From Hydrogenophaga sp. IBVHS2 (lineage in GTDB: Bacteria > Pseudomonadota > Gammaproteobacteria > Burkholderiales > Burkholderiaceae_C), in contig NZ_NFUT01000004.1 of NCBI RefSeq assembly GCF_002127215.1, forward strand, positions 234,592-298,591: a DNA stretch of 64,000 nucleotides, written 5' to 3'. A program made the translations under genes and the position numbers. Below the pieces are notes generated by a model, which was not told the origin of the DNA, made no database searches, and saw only the letters and a program-made list of their open reading frames with translations. This document shows, one piece after another, positions 53,437-63,424 of the stretch. The first letter of the stretch is position 1, and each line of letters begins with the position of its first letter.

Positions 53437-54864
53437 ATGTACCGTGACCCCCAGACCCCCTCCTCGGCCACCTCGGGCGGCATGCCCGCCCGGCCCATGC
53501 CGCGCGTGGCCATCGTCGGCTCCGGCATCTCCGGGCTGGCCGCCGCGCACACGCTGCACGGCCTGGCGGACCTGACGCTGTTCGAGGCCAACGACTACTT
53601 CGGCGGTCACACCCACACGGTGGACATGACGCTGCCGGACGCCCAGGGCCGACCCACCACCTTCGGCGTGGACACCGGCTTCCTGGTGCTCAACGAGCGC
53701 ACCTACCCCAACCTGCTGGCGCTGTTCGCCCAGCTGGGCGTGGAGATAGCGCCGTCGGACATGTCGTTTTCGGTGCAGGCGCCGGGCGCAGCCCCGGGCG
53801 GCGGCACGCTCGAATGGAGCGGCTCGAACCTCTCCACCGTGTTCTCGCAGCGGCGCAACCTGCTCAACCCGCGCTTCTGGCGCATGCTGGCCGACATCCT
53901 GCGCTTCAACCGCATCACCACCCGGCTGGCCGAGCAGGGTGAAGACCTGCGCGAGAACAGCCCGCTGCTGCAGCCCCTGGGCGACTTCCTGCGCGACCAG
54001 GGCTTCTCCGACGAATTCCGCGACTGGTACTTCCTGCCCATGATGGGTTGCATCTGGAGCTGCCCGACCGACCAGATGCTGGCCTTCCCGGTGGCCACCA
54101 TGGTGCGCTTCTGCCACAACCACGGCCTCATCCAGGTGAGCAACCGGCCCCAGTGGTACACGGTGCGCGGCGGTGCCCGCCACTATGTCGACAAGATCGT
54201 GGCCGAGGTGCCGGACGCCCGCCTCTCGACGCCGGTGCGCCAGGTGCTGCGCGACAGCCAGGGTGTGCGCATCGTCACCGACCGCGGCGTGGACCGCTTC
54301 GACGCCGTGGTGATGGCCTGCCACACCGACCAGGCCTTGCGCCTGCTGGGCGGCGAGGCCTCGGCCAACGAGCGCGAGGTGCTGGGCGCCATCCGCTACC
54401 AGGCCAACCGCGCGGTGCTGCACACCGATGCCCGCGTGCTGCCCGACAACCGCCGCGCCTGGGCCGCCTGGAACTACGAGCGCTCGGCCAGCGCCAGCCG
54501 CGAATCGGCCCAGGTCTGCCTGCATTACCTGCTCAACATGCTGCAGCCGCTGCCGGTGCAGCAGCCGGTGGTGGTGTCGCTCAATCCGCAGCGCGAGATC
54601 GAGGAGCGTTTCGTGGTGGGTGCCTGGGACTACGACCACCCGGTGTTCGATCTCGCCGCCATCCGCGCGCAGGCCCGGGTGCCGGCGCTGCAGGGCCAGC
54701 TGGGCACTTTCTACGCCGGTGCCTGGTGCGGTTACGGCTTCCACGAGGACGGCCTGAAGGCCGGCCTGCACGCAGCCCGTTCGCTCATCGAGCATTTCGG
54801 CCTGGTGCCGCACACCGACGACCAGGCCGCCCGCCGTGCTGCCCTGCCGGGGGTGTTTGCATGA
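53437..54864 (+). CDS. FAD-dependent amine-oxidase-like oxidoreductase
   Basis: A 475-residue flavoprotein with the FAD-binding GSGISG at about 28-33 (VAIVGSGISGLAAAH), an ExxxxxGG motif (FEANDYFGGHTHT) and a C-terminal FAD contact region (TFYAGAWCGYGFHEDGLKAGLHAA). Proteins of this subgroup sit beside cfa and DUF1365 genes in singlet-oxygen regulons and are presumed to act on membrane fatty acids, but the reaction is unproven. The ATG at 53437 is used; a GTG at 53428 is an alternative. The stop overlaps the next start by ATGA. Confidence 0.88.
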   Translation: MYRDPQTPSSATSGGMPARPMPRVAIVGSGISGLAAAHTLHGLADLTLFEANDYFGGHTHTVDMTLPDAQGRPTTFGVDTGFLVLNERTYPNLLALFAQLGVEIAPSDMSFSVQAPGAAPGGGTLEWSGSNLSTVFSQRRNLLNPRFWRMLADILRFNRITTRLAEQGEDLRENSPLLQPLGDFLRDQGFSDEFRDWYFLPMMGCIWSCPTDQMLAFPVATMVRFCHNHGLIQVSNRPQWYTVRGGARHYVDKIVAEVPDARLSTPVRQVLRDSQGVRIVTDRGVDRFDAVVMACHTDQALRLLGGEASANEREVLGAIRYQANRAVLHTDARVLPDNRRAWAAWNYERSASASRESAQVCLHYLLNMLQPLPVQQPVVVSLNPQREIEERFVVGAWDYDHPVFDLAAIRAQARVPALQGQLGTFYAGAWCGYGFHEDGLKAGLHAARSLIEHFGLVPHTDDQAARRAALPGVFA

Positions 54865-55670
54865 CGGCGCTGGCGCAGATCGGCTTCGGCCAGGTGCGCC
54901 ACACGCGGCACCGCCCGCGCCGCAACGCCTTTGCCTATCCCACCTACTTCCTGATGCTGCCCATGCGCAGCCTGCGCCAGAACGGCCCGGGCGCGCTGGC
55001 CCGCAACCGTTCCGCGGCCCTGGCCTTCCATGACCGCGACCATGGCGACGGCCGCGAGGATGCGCTGGCCTGGCTGGAATCGGTGCTGGAGGGCCACGGC
55101 ATCCACGATGCGGACGGAGAGGTCTGGCTGCACACCTACCCCCGCGTGCTCGGCTACACCTTCAAGCCGGTGAGCTTCTGGTACTGCCACCGGGCCGATG
55201 GCACGCTGCGCGCCGTGCTGGCCGAAGTCAACAACACCTTCGGCGAGCGGCACTGCTACCTGCTGGACGAGCCCCGCTATGGCGTGCCCTGCGAAGCCGC
55301 CAAGGTGTTTCACGTTTCCCCCTTCTGCCCGGTGCAGGGCCGCTACCGATTCGTGTTCATGCGCACGCAGCAAGGCGGGCGCGAGCGCACCGTGGCCCGC
55401 ATCGACTACCACGACGATGAGCGTGCCGGCTCGCCGGTGCTGCTCAACACCAGCGTGTGCGGCGAACTGCTGCCGCTGGATGCCGCCACCCGCCGCCGTG
55501 CGCTCTGGAGCCATCCGGCCATGACGCTGGGCGTGATCGTCCGCATCCACTGGCAGGCCCTGCGCCTGTGGTGGCGCAAGGCCCCGTTTTTCCGCCAGCC
55601 GCCCGCACCGGGCGACTTCGTGACCCCTGTCCCGGCCCAGCGGCCGGATGCCGAACCCCGTCTCACATGA
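54861..55670 (+). CDS. DUF1365 family protein
   Basis: A 269-residue protein with the family hallmarks VRHTRHRPRRNAFAYPTYFLML, PRVLGYTFKPVSFWYCHR, EVNNTFGERHCYLL and KVFHVSPFCPVQGRYRF. There is no signal peptide or membrane helix. The biochemical function is unknown. It is almost always found with the FAD oxidoreductase before it and a cyclopropane-synthase-like gene after it. It overlaps both neighbours by 4 bp, so the three proteins are made together. Confidence 0.92.
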   Translation: MTALAQIGFGQVRHTRHRPRRNAFAYPTYFLMLPMRSLRQNGPGALARNRSAALAFHDRDHGDGREDALAWLESVLEGHGIHDADGEVWLHTYPRVLGYTFKPVSFWYCHRADGTLRAVLAEVNNTFGERHCYLLDEPRYGVPCEAAKVFHVSPFCPVQGRYRFVFMRTQQGGRERTVARIDYHDDERAGSPVLLNTSVCGELLPLDAATRRRALWSHPAMTLGVIVRIHWQALRLWWRKAPFFRQPPAPGDFVTPVPAQRPDAEPRLT

Positions 55671-56896
55671 ACAGCACCACCGCCACCCGACAGCCCGCCG
55701 GCTTCGCGCTGCCGCGCAACGCGCCTGCCGCCGCCCGCACCACGCTGCAGCTGCTGCAGCGCCTGGTCCACGGCAGCCTCACGCTGACCCTGCCCGACGG
55801 CTCGGTGCAGCGCTTCGGCGGCACCGAAGGCCCGCACGCGAGCATGAAGCTGCACAACTGGAACGTGTGCAGCGCCGCCCTGAAATCGGGCGACATCGGA
55901 TTTGCCGAGAGCTTCATTGCCGGCGACTGGACCACCCCCAACCTGACCACGCTGCTGGAGCTGATGATCGCCAACCGCCGCGAGGTGGAGGACGTCATCT
56001 ACGGTTCGTGGTTCGGGCGCCTGGCCTACCGCATCAAGCACCTGCTCAACCGCAACAGCAAGGCCAACAGCCGCAAGAACATCCATGCCCACTACGACCT
56101 GGGCAACCCGTTCTACCGCCTGTGGCTCGACGAGACCATGAACTACTCGTCGGCCTGGTTCGAGACGCCGGATCAGGACATGGTCGACGCCCAGCACGCC
56201 AAGGTGCGTCGCGCACTGCGCATGGCCGGCGTGAAGCCGGGCGACCGCGTGCTGGAGATCGGCTGCGGCTGGGGCGCGCTGGCCGAGAAGGCCATCCTGG
56301 AATTCGACGCCGGCATCACCGGTGTGACCCTGTCGACCGAGCAACTGGAATTCGCGCAGGAGCGCATGCAGCGCATCGGCGGCGCCGGGCGCGCCGACCT
56401 GCGCCTGCAGGACTACCGCGACATCCGCGACCAGCCCTTCGACGCGGTCTGCTCGATCGAGATGATCGAAGCCGTGGGCCGCGAGTACTGGCCGACCTAC
56501 TTCCAGACCGTGGCCCGCCTGCTCAAGGCCGGCGGCCAGGCCTGCATCCAGAGCATCGTGATCGACGACGCCCTGTTCGACCGCTACATCAAGGGCACCG
56601 ACTTCATCCAGCAGTACATCTTCCCCGGCGGCTGTCTGCCCAGCCCGAGCGAGTTCCGCGCCCAGGCGCGCGCCGCCGGCCTGGAGGTGGTGGACGAGTT
56701 CGCCTTCGGCCTGGACTACGCCGAGACGCTGGCCCGCTGGCGCGACCGCTTCCTGCACGAGCAGGACAGGGTGCTGGCCCTGGGCTTCGACCAGCGCTTC
56801 ATGCGCATCTGGGAGTTCTACCTCGCGTACTGCGAGGCCGGCTTCCGGGGCCGGAACATCGACGTCGTGCAGTACACGCTGCGCAAGCCCGCCTGA
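55667..56896 (+). CDS. Cyclopropane-fatty-acid-synthase-family lipid methyltransferase
   Basis: A 409-residue SAM-dependent methyltransferase acting on unsaturated acyl chains of phospholipids. The substrate-region motif HYDLGNPFYRLWLD is at 142-155, MNYSSAWF follows, and SAM-binding motif I VLEIGCGWG ends at about 203. An active-site region IEMIEAVGREYWPTYF and a C-terminal end DVVQYTLRKP complete the Cfa pattern. In Rhodobacter, homologues in the RpoE/ChrR regulon take part in making furan or cyclopropane fatty acids; which product arises here is not known. Confidence 0.93.
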   Translation: MNSTTATRQPAGFALPRNAPAAARTTLQLLQRLVHGSLTLTLPDGSVQRFGGTEGPHASMKLHNWNVCSAALKSGDIGFAESFIAGDWTTPNLTTLLELMIANRREVEDVIYGSWFGRLAYRIKHLLNRNSKANSRKNIHAHYDLGNPFYRLWLDETMNYSSAWFETPDQDMVDAQHAKVRRALRMAGVKPGDRVLEIGCGWGALAEKAILEFDAGITGVTLSTEQLEFAQERMQRIGGAGRADLRLQDYRDIRDQPFDAVCSIEMIEAVGREYWPTYFQTVARLLKAGGQACIQSIVIDDALFDRYIKGTDFIQQYIFPGGCLPSPSEFRAQARAAGLEVVDEFAFGLDYAETLARWRDRFLHEQDRVLALGFDQRFMRIWEFYLAYCEAGFRGRNIDVVQYTLRKPA

Positions 56897-56916
56897 CCCA
56901 CCACCGGAGAGCCGGC

Positions 56917-57504
56917 ATGAACATCCGCAACCCATCGCTGCCGACCTCGCTGCTGGCCCCGCTGGTCTGCGCCATGTTTTTGCTGAGCGGGCTGCCGGCG
57001 CAGGCCAATCCCCCTGAACCCACCCTTACTGCTGCCCTGCAGGACAAGACCAGCGTCGGTCAGGCGCGGCTGAAGGTGTGGGGTTTCGACGTCTACGACG
57101 CCACGCTCTTTGCCCGCCCGGGCTTCGACGCCGCGCGCTTTGGCGAGCAGCGCTTTGCCCTCGAGCTGGCCTACCTGCGCAACTTCGATGGCGCCGACAT
57201 CGCCGAGCGCTCGATCGACGAGATGCGGCGCGTGGCCCCGCTGGACGAATCGCGTGCGGCGGCATGGCTTAAGGCCATGACCGACCTGTTCCCCAACGTC
57301 AAGAAAGGCGACCGCATCACCGGCGTGCATGTGCCCGGCGTCGGCGCCCGCTTCTACCTCAATGGCCGGCTGCTGGGCGAGGTGGCGGATGACGCCTTCT
57401 CGCGCCAGTTCTTCGGCATCTGGCTGTCGCCGCGCACCTCGCAGCCCCGCATGCGGGAGACGCTGCTGCAATCGGTGGCGGGCGCCTCGCCCCGCACGCC
57501 ATGA
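56917..57504 (+). CDS. Chalcone-isomerase-like secreted protein
   Basis: A 195-residue protein with a signal peptide (cleavage near AQA-NPP, residue 31) and a chalcone-isomerase-like fold, recognised by LKVWGFDVYDATLFA, LELAYLRNFDGADIAERSIDEM and the end FGIWLSPRTSQPRMRETLL. Bacterial members are not thought to process chalcones; binding of fatty-acid-like ligands has been proposed for the fold. GGAG lies just before the ATG, and the gene follows the methyltransferase by 20 bp. Confidence 0.88.
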   Translation: MNIRNPSLPTSLLAPLVCAMFLLSGLPAQANPPEPTLTAALQDKTSVGQARLKVWGFDVYDATLFARPGFDAARFGEQRFALELAYLRNFDGADIAERSIDEMRRVAPLDESRAAAWLKAMTDLFPNVKKGDRITGVHVPGVGARFYLNGRLLGEVADDAFSRQFFGIWLSPRTSQPRMRETLLQSVAGASPRTP

Positions 57505-58817
57505 ACACGTCGCAGGACCCGGCAGCACGCTTCATCGGACCGGGCGCCTGGCGCCATGGCGTGGCCTACGGCCTGCTGGGACTGCCGCTGGCCTTCGTGG
57601 CCCTGCCGCTGTATGTGGTCCTGCCCAACCACTATGCCCGCGAGTTCGGCGCCCCCCTGGCTGCGCTGGGCGCGGTGCTGCTGGCCGCGCGGCTGGTGGA
57701 CGCGGTGCTCGACCCCATCATCGGCCGCTGGTGCGACCGGCTCGCGGCGCGCTCGCCCGGCGCCGTGCTGGGGGTGAGCGGCCTGTCGGCCGTGCTGCTG
57801 GCCCTGGGCCTGTGGGCCCTGTTCTTTCCACCCGCTGCCGTGCGCGACGGCGGCACGCTGCTGCTGGGATGGGCCGGGCTGGTGATGGCCCTGAGCTACA
57901 CCGTGTTCAGCGTGATGAGCGTGGCGCACCAGGCCTGGGGTGCCCGCCTGGGCGGCACCGAAGCGCAGCGCAGCCGCGTGGTGGCGTGGCGCGAAGCGCT
58001 GGGCCTGTGCGGTGTGCTGATCGCCGCCGTGCTGCCCGGCACCCTGGGTCTGGGCGCCATGGTGGGCAGTTTTGCGGTGCTGCTGGCCCTGGGCTGGTGG
58101 GCCTGGAGCCGCAGCATCCGGCCGCCCGCCAGCCCGGATGCCGATGCACCCCGGGCCGTCGCCGGCCCTTCGCCGCTGCGCCAGGGCGCCTTCGTGCGGC
58201 TGCTGGCGGTGTTCGTCATCAACGGCACGGCCAGCGCCGTGCCGGCCACCCTGGTGCTGTTCTTCGTGCAGGACCGGCTGCAGGCACCCGGCAGCATCGA
58301 ACCGGCCTTTCTGGGCACGTATTTCCTGTGCGCGGCCCTGTCGATGCCGCTGTGGGTGCGCATCGTGGCCCGCTTCGGGCTGGCGCGCAGCTGGCTGCTG
58401 GGCATGGGACTGTCGGTGGCCGTGTTCGTGTGGGCTGCCACCCTGGGCACGGGCGACATCGCCCCCTTCATCGTGGTGTGTGCGCTCTCGGGCATGGCCC
58501 TGGGCGCCGACCTCACCGTGCCCGGCGCGCTGCTGGCCGGCCTGATCGGTGATCTGGGCGAACGTGGCCGGCGCGAGGGTGCGTACTTCGGCTGGTGGAA
58601 CTTTGCCGCCAAGCTCAACCTGGCACTGGCGGCCGGCCTGGCCCTGCCGGTGCTGGCCTGGCTGGGCTACGAGCCCGGCTCCCGCGACCCGCAGGCCCTC
58701 ATGACGCTGACCGCCGCCTACTGCCTGCTGCCCTGCGTGCTCAAGCTGCTGGCCGGTGCCGCCCTGTACGGGCTGGTGATCCGCCGACCTGCCCTGCGCG
58801 CGCCCCAACCTGTCTGA
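57501..58817 (+). CDS. MFS transporter, GPH (melibiose-type) subfamily
   Basis: A 438-residue membrane protein with about 12 helices. The MFS_2/GPH signature is suggested by VDAVLDPIIGRWCDRL in the first half and AFVRLLAVFVINGTASAVPATLVLFFVQDRL in the second, followed by ADLTVPGALLAGLIGDLGERGRREGAYFGWWNF. Relatives carry sugars or, in eukaryotes, lysolipids. In this lipid-linked operon a lipid-related cargo is conceivable but unproven. The start overlaps the previous stop (ATGA). Confidence 0.88.
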   Translation: MNTSQDPAARFIGPGAWRHGVAYGLLGLPLAFVALPLYVVLPNHYAREFGAPLAALGAVLLAARLVDAVLDPIIGRWCDRLAARSPGAVLGVSGLSAVLLALGLWALFFPPAAVRDGGTLLLGWAGLVMALSYTVFSVMSVAHQAWGARLGGTEAQRSRVVAWREALGLCGVLIAAVLPGTLGLGAMVGSFAVLLALGWWAWSRSIRPPASPDADAPRAVAGPSPLRQGAFVRLLAVFVINGTASAVPATLVLFFVQDRLQAPGSIEPAFLGTYFLCAALSMPLWVRIVARFGLARSWLLGMGLSVAVFVWAATLGTGDIAPFIVVCALSGMALGADLTVPGALLAGLIGDLGERGRREGAYFGWWNFAAKLNLALAAGLALPVLAWLGYEPGSRDPQALMTLTAAYCLLPCVLKLLAGAALYGLVIRRPALRAPQPV

Positions 58818-58843
58818 AACCCCATCTGAAACGGAACCCCATC

Positions 58844-59383
58844 ATGCAACGACGACTCCTGCTGGCAGCCGGTCTGGCCGGTGCCGCCACCCTGGCCGGC
58901 TGCGCCGGCCCCCAGGTCGGCCAGTACGCGGCCGAGAAGCCGGTGCTTGACCTGCGCCAGTACTTCAACGGCACGCTGGATGCCTACGGCATCTTCACCG
59001 ACCGGTCGGGCGCGGTGGTCAAGCGCTTCACCGTGGTGATGCGCTGCACCTGGAACGGAGACGAAGGCGTGCTGGACGAGGACTTCATCTACTCCGACGG
59101 CACCACCCAGAAGCGCATCTGGCGCCTCAAGCACCTGGGCAACGGCCGCTACAGCGGTCGCGCCGACGACGTGGTGGGTGAAGCCATCGGAGAGACGCAG
59201 GGCAACGCCTTCCGCTGGGGCTATACCCTGGCGCTGCCGGTGGACGGCAAGGTCTGGGAGGTGCAGTTCGACGACTGGATGTACCTCATGGACGACCGCG
59301 TCATGCTCAACAAGGCCGAGATGAGCAAGTTCGGCATCCGCCTGGGCGAAGTGACCCTGAGTTTCGTGAAGCGCGCACCATGA
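58844..59383 (+). CDS. DUF3833 family lipoprotein
   Basis: A 179-residue lipoprotein with lipobox LAGC (Cys20). The mature part, beginning with LDLRQYFNGTLDAYGIFTDR and containing EDFIYSDGTTQKRIW and DDWMYLMDDRVMLNKAEM, matches DUF3833, a lipocalin-like family. It should sit in the envelope and could bind a lipid. It follows the MFS gene by 26 bp and overlaps the SDR start by 4 bp. Confidence 0.88.
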   Translation: MQRRLLLAAGLAGAATLAGCAGPQVGQYAAEKPVLDLRQYFNGTLDAYGIFTDRSGAVVKRFTVVMRCTWNGDEGVLDEDFIYSDGTTQKRIWRLKHLGNGRYSGRADDVVGEAIGETQGNAFRWGYTLALPVDGKVWEVQFDDWMYLMDDRVMLNKAEMSKFGIRLGEVTLSFVKRAP

Positions 59384-60243
59384 ACCGCAGCGCGACCGAC
59401 ACCCGAGGGGCCGTGGTGCCCCGTCAGCCCGCCGAGGCCACTGCGCCACCGCGCGGTTTCTGGGCGCCCTTCAACCCGCCGCTGACCGACTGGACCGGCC
59501 GGCGGGTGTGGCTGGTGGGCGCCTCCAGCGGCATCGGCGAAGCCTGTGCCCGGGCCCTGCATGCACGGGGCGCGCAGGTGCTGGTGTCGGCCCGCGGCGC
59601 CGAGGCGCTGGAGGCCTTTGCCGCCGCGCATGGCGGCAGCCATCCGGCCCAGGCCTGGCCGCTGGACGTGACCGATGCCCAGGCAGTCCGGACCACCGCC
59701 CGCTCCATCCTGGCCGAAGGACCGCTGGATCTGGTGGTGTACTGCGCCGGCCACTACCGCGAGATGCGCGCCACCGCCATGGACATGGCCGACCTGGAGC
59801 GCCACTGGGCCATCAACTACCAGGGCGCCCTGCATGTGCTGGACGCCGTGGTGCCGGCGATGCTGGCCCGCGGCGCCGGCCACATCAGCCTGATCAGCAG
59901 CGTGGCGGGCTTCCGGGGCCTGCCCAAGAGCCTGGCCTATGGCCCGACAAAGGCGGCGCTGACCAATCTGGCCGAGAACCTCTACCTCGATCTCTCGCCG
60001 CACGGCGTGGGCGTGAGCGTGGTGCATCCCGGCTTCGTGCAGACGCCGCTGACGGCCCAGAACCAGTTCGAGATGCCGGCCCTGATCACGCCGCAGCAGG
60101 CCGCCGATGCCATGCTGGCCGACTGGGGCAAGGGCGCCTTCGAGATCCATTACCCCAAGCGCTTCACCCATTTCATGAAGCTGCTGCGGCTGCTGCCCTA
60201 CCGGCTGTTCTTCCCGCTGGTGCGGCGTTTCACCGGACTCTGA
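59380..60243 (+). CDS. Short-chain dehydrogenase/reductase
   Basis: A 287-residue SDR with the NAD(P)-binding motif GASSGIGE (47-54), catalytic Ser (LISSVAG, 173-174), and Y187-x3-K191 (LAYGPTKAAL). It has an unusual N-terminal extension of about 35 residues (rich in Pro/Ala) and a basic C-terminus. It may reduce or oxidise a lipid intermediate made by the other enzymes of the operon; the substrate is unknown. Confidence 0.9.
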   Translation: MNRSATDTRGAVVPRQPAEATAPPRGFWAPFNPPLTDWTGRRVWLVGASSGIGEACARALHARGAQVLVSARGAEALEAFAAAHGGSHPAQAWPLDVTDAQAVRTTARSILAEGPLDLVVYCAGHYREMRATAMDMADLERHWAINYQGALHVLDAVVPAMLARGAGHISLISSVAGFRGLPKSLAYGPTKAALTNLAENLYLDLSPHGVGVSVVHPGFVQTPLTAQNQFEMPALITPQQAADAMLADWGKGAFEIHYPKRFTHFMKLLRLLPYRLFFPLVRRFTGL

Positions 60244-60246
60244 CGC

Positions 60247-60696
60247 ATGGCCCTGGACGACGCTGCGGCCCGCGCCGCCACCGAGCGCATCTGCCATTAC
60301 TTCGAGCACCTGTCGCCGGCATCGCTGGGCGAGATCGACCGGCTCTACACCGCGGATGCCCGCTTCAAGGACCCGTTCAACGAGGTGCGCGGCACGGCCG
60401 CCGTGCGCGGCATCTTCGAGCACATGTACGTCTCGCTGCACGAACCCCGCTTCGTGGTGACGCAGCGCATCGTCGATGGCGCCCAGGTGTTCCTGGCTTG
60501 GGAGTTCCACTTCCGGTTCCGGCGCTTCGACACCGAGCGCCCACAGGTGATCCGGGGCGGCTCGCACCTGCAGCTGGCCGACGATGGCCGCATCGCCGAC
60601 CACCGCGACTACTGGGACGCGGCCGAAGAGCTGTACGAGAAGCTGCCGCTGGTGGGCGCGCTGATGCGCTGGCTCAAGCGCCGCGCCGGCGAGTGA
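60247..60696 (+). CDS. NTF2/SnoaL-like protein
   Basis: A 149-residue cone-shaped alpha+beta protein of the NTF2-like superfamily (YFEHLSPASLGEIDRLYTADARFKDPFNEVRG, FRRFDTERPQVIRGGSHLQL, RIADHRDYWDAAEELYEKLP). Proteins of this type next to SDRs and Cfa genes are a constant part of such photo-oxidative clusters. It is the last gene of the operon, 3 bp after the SDR, and its stop abuts that of the opposing GST gene. Confidence 0.88.
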   Translation: MALDDAAARAATERICHYFEHLSPASLGEIDRLYTADARFKDPFNEVRGTAAVRGIFEHMYVSLHEPRFVVTQRIVDGAQVFLAWEFHFRFRRFDTERPQVIRGGSHLQLADDGRIADHRDYWDAAEELYEKLPLVGALMRWLKRRAGE

Positions 60697-62825
<2,129 letters not shown>

Positions 62826-62827
62826 AT

Positions 62828-63235
62828 TCAGTTGCCGCGCGCCCGTTCGGCGTAGCGGTTGAAGCGCCAGGCATCGCCCTCCAGGGTGATGCGGCGCCAG
62901 GTGGCCCGCTTCTCGCCGGGCGTCATTTCGGTCCAGCGCTGCACCTCGTCGAACGACCGGCCGCAGCCTTTGCAGACCTCGTCCCCCTGGCTGGTGGAGC
63001 AGATGGCGATGCAGGGCGTGTCCGGCGTGCTGGCGTACCAGGCCATCCAGGCGTCGCGGGCGGCCGGCGGCAGGGTGCGCTCGTCGGCCTCGGTCTCGCG
63101 GAAGTACACCAGCAGGGCATACACCTCGGCCAGCGCCCGCAAGGGCGCGGCCAGCGACACGCCGTCGGGGGACGGCGAGCGTTCGCGCCAGTAGTTGATC
63201 GCGGCTTCGATGTCGGAGATGTGGATGCCGGCCAT
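62828..63235 (-). CDS. DUF3717-DUF1289 two-domain protein
   Basis: A 135-residue protein made of two small families. DUF3717 is at the N-terminus (HISDIEAAINYWRER). DUF1289 is at the C-terminus with four cysteines (TPCIAICSTSQGDEVCKGCGRSFDEV) likely to bind zinc or iron, followed by the typical RWTEMTPGEKRATWRRI. The start at 63235 fits DUF3717. The function is unknown. It ends 2 bp from purB. Confidence 0.85.
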   Translation of the reverse strand: MAGIHISDIEAAINYWRERSPSPDGVSLAAPLRALAEVYALLVYFRETEADERTLPPAARDAWMAWYASTPDTPCIAICSTSQGDEVCKGCGRSFDEVQRWTEMTPGEKRATWRRITLEGDAWRFNRYAERARGN

Positions 63236-63359
63236 GGGGGGTCTGTCGGAGGGAGGCCGATCATAGCCACCCTGCCATCTCCGAGGCGACCGCAGGCCCA
63301 AGCGGCTGCGGCAAATGCGTACACCCGAAACACGCGCCGCCGATAAAATGGAGGACTTT

Positions 63360-63403
63360 GCCGAGGGAGGGGGAGTCCGCGCGTGACGGGCAGGACCTTC
63401 GGC
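63360..63403 (+). ncRNA. Possible structured 5' leader before the TerC gene
   Basis: GCCGAGGG (63360-63367) can pair with CCTTCGGC (63396-63403) in RNA (eight pairs, one G-U), enclosing a purine-rich GGGGGAG segment. TerC-family genes are often under Mn2+ (yybP-ykoY) riboswitch control, but the conserved core of that riboswitch is not convincingly present. GGAG at 63414-63417 is the ribosome binding site. Confidence 0.2.
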
Positions 63404-63424
63404 CGCAACCCCTGGAGAAACTGC

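Noticed and set aside
54048..54860. N-terminal extension of the DUF1365 frame back to 54048.
   Set aside because: It is the shifted frame of the FAD oxidoreductase gene; the family N-terminus starts at 54861 with an ATGA overlap.
63340..63424. A complete yybP-ykoY manganese riboswitch.
   Set aside because: The conserved GGGGAGUAG-type core and second conserved loop are not both present, and the leader is too short.
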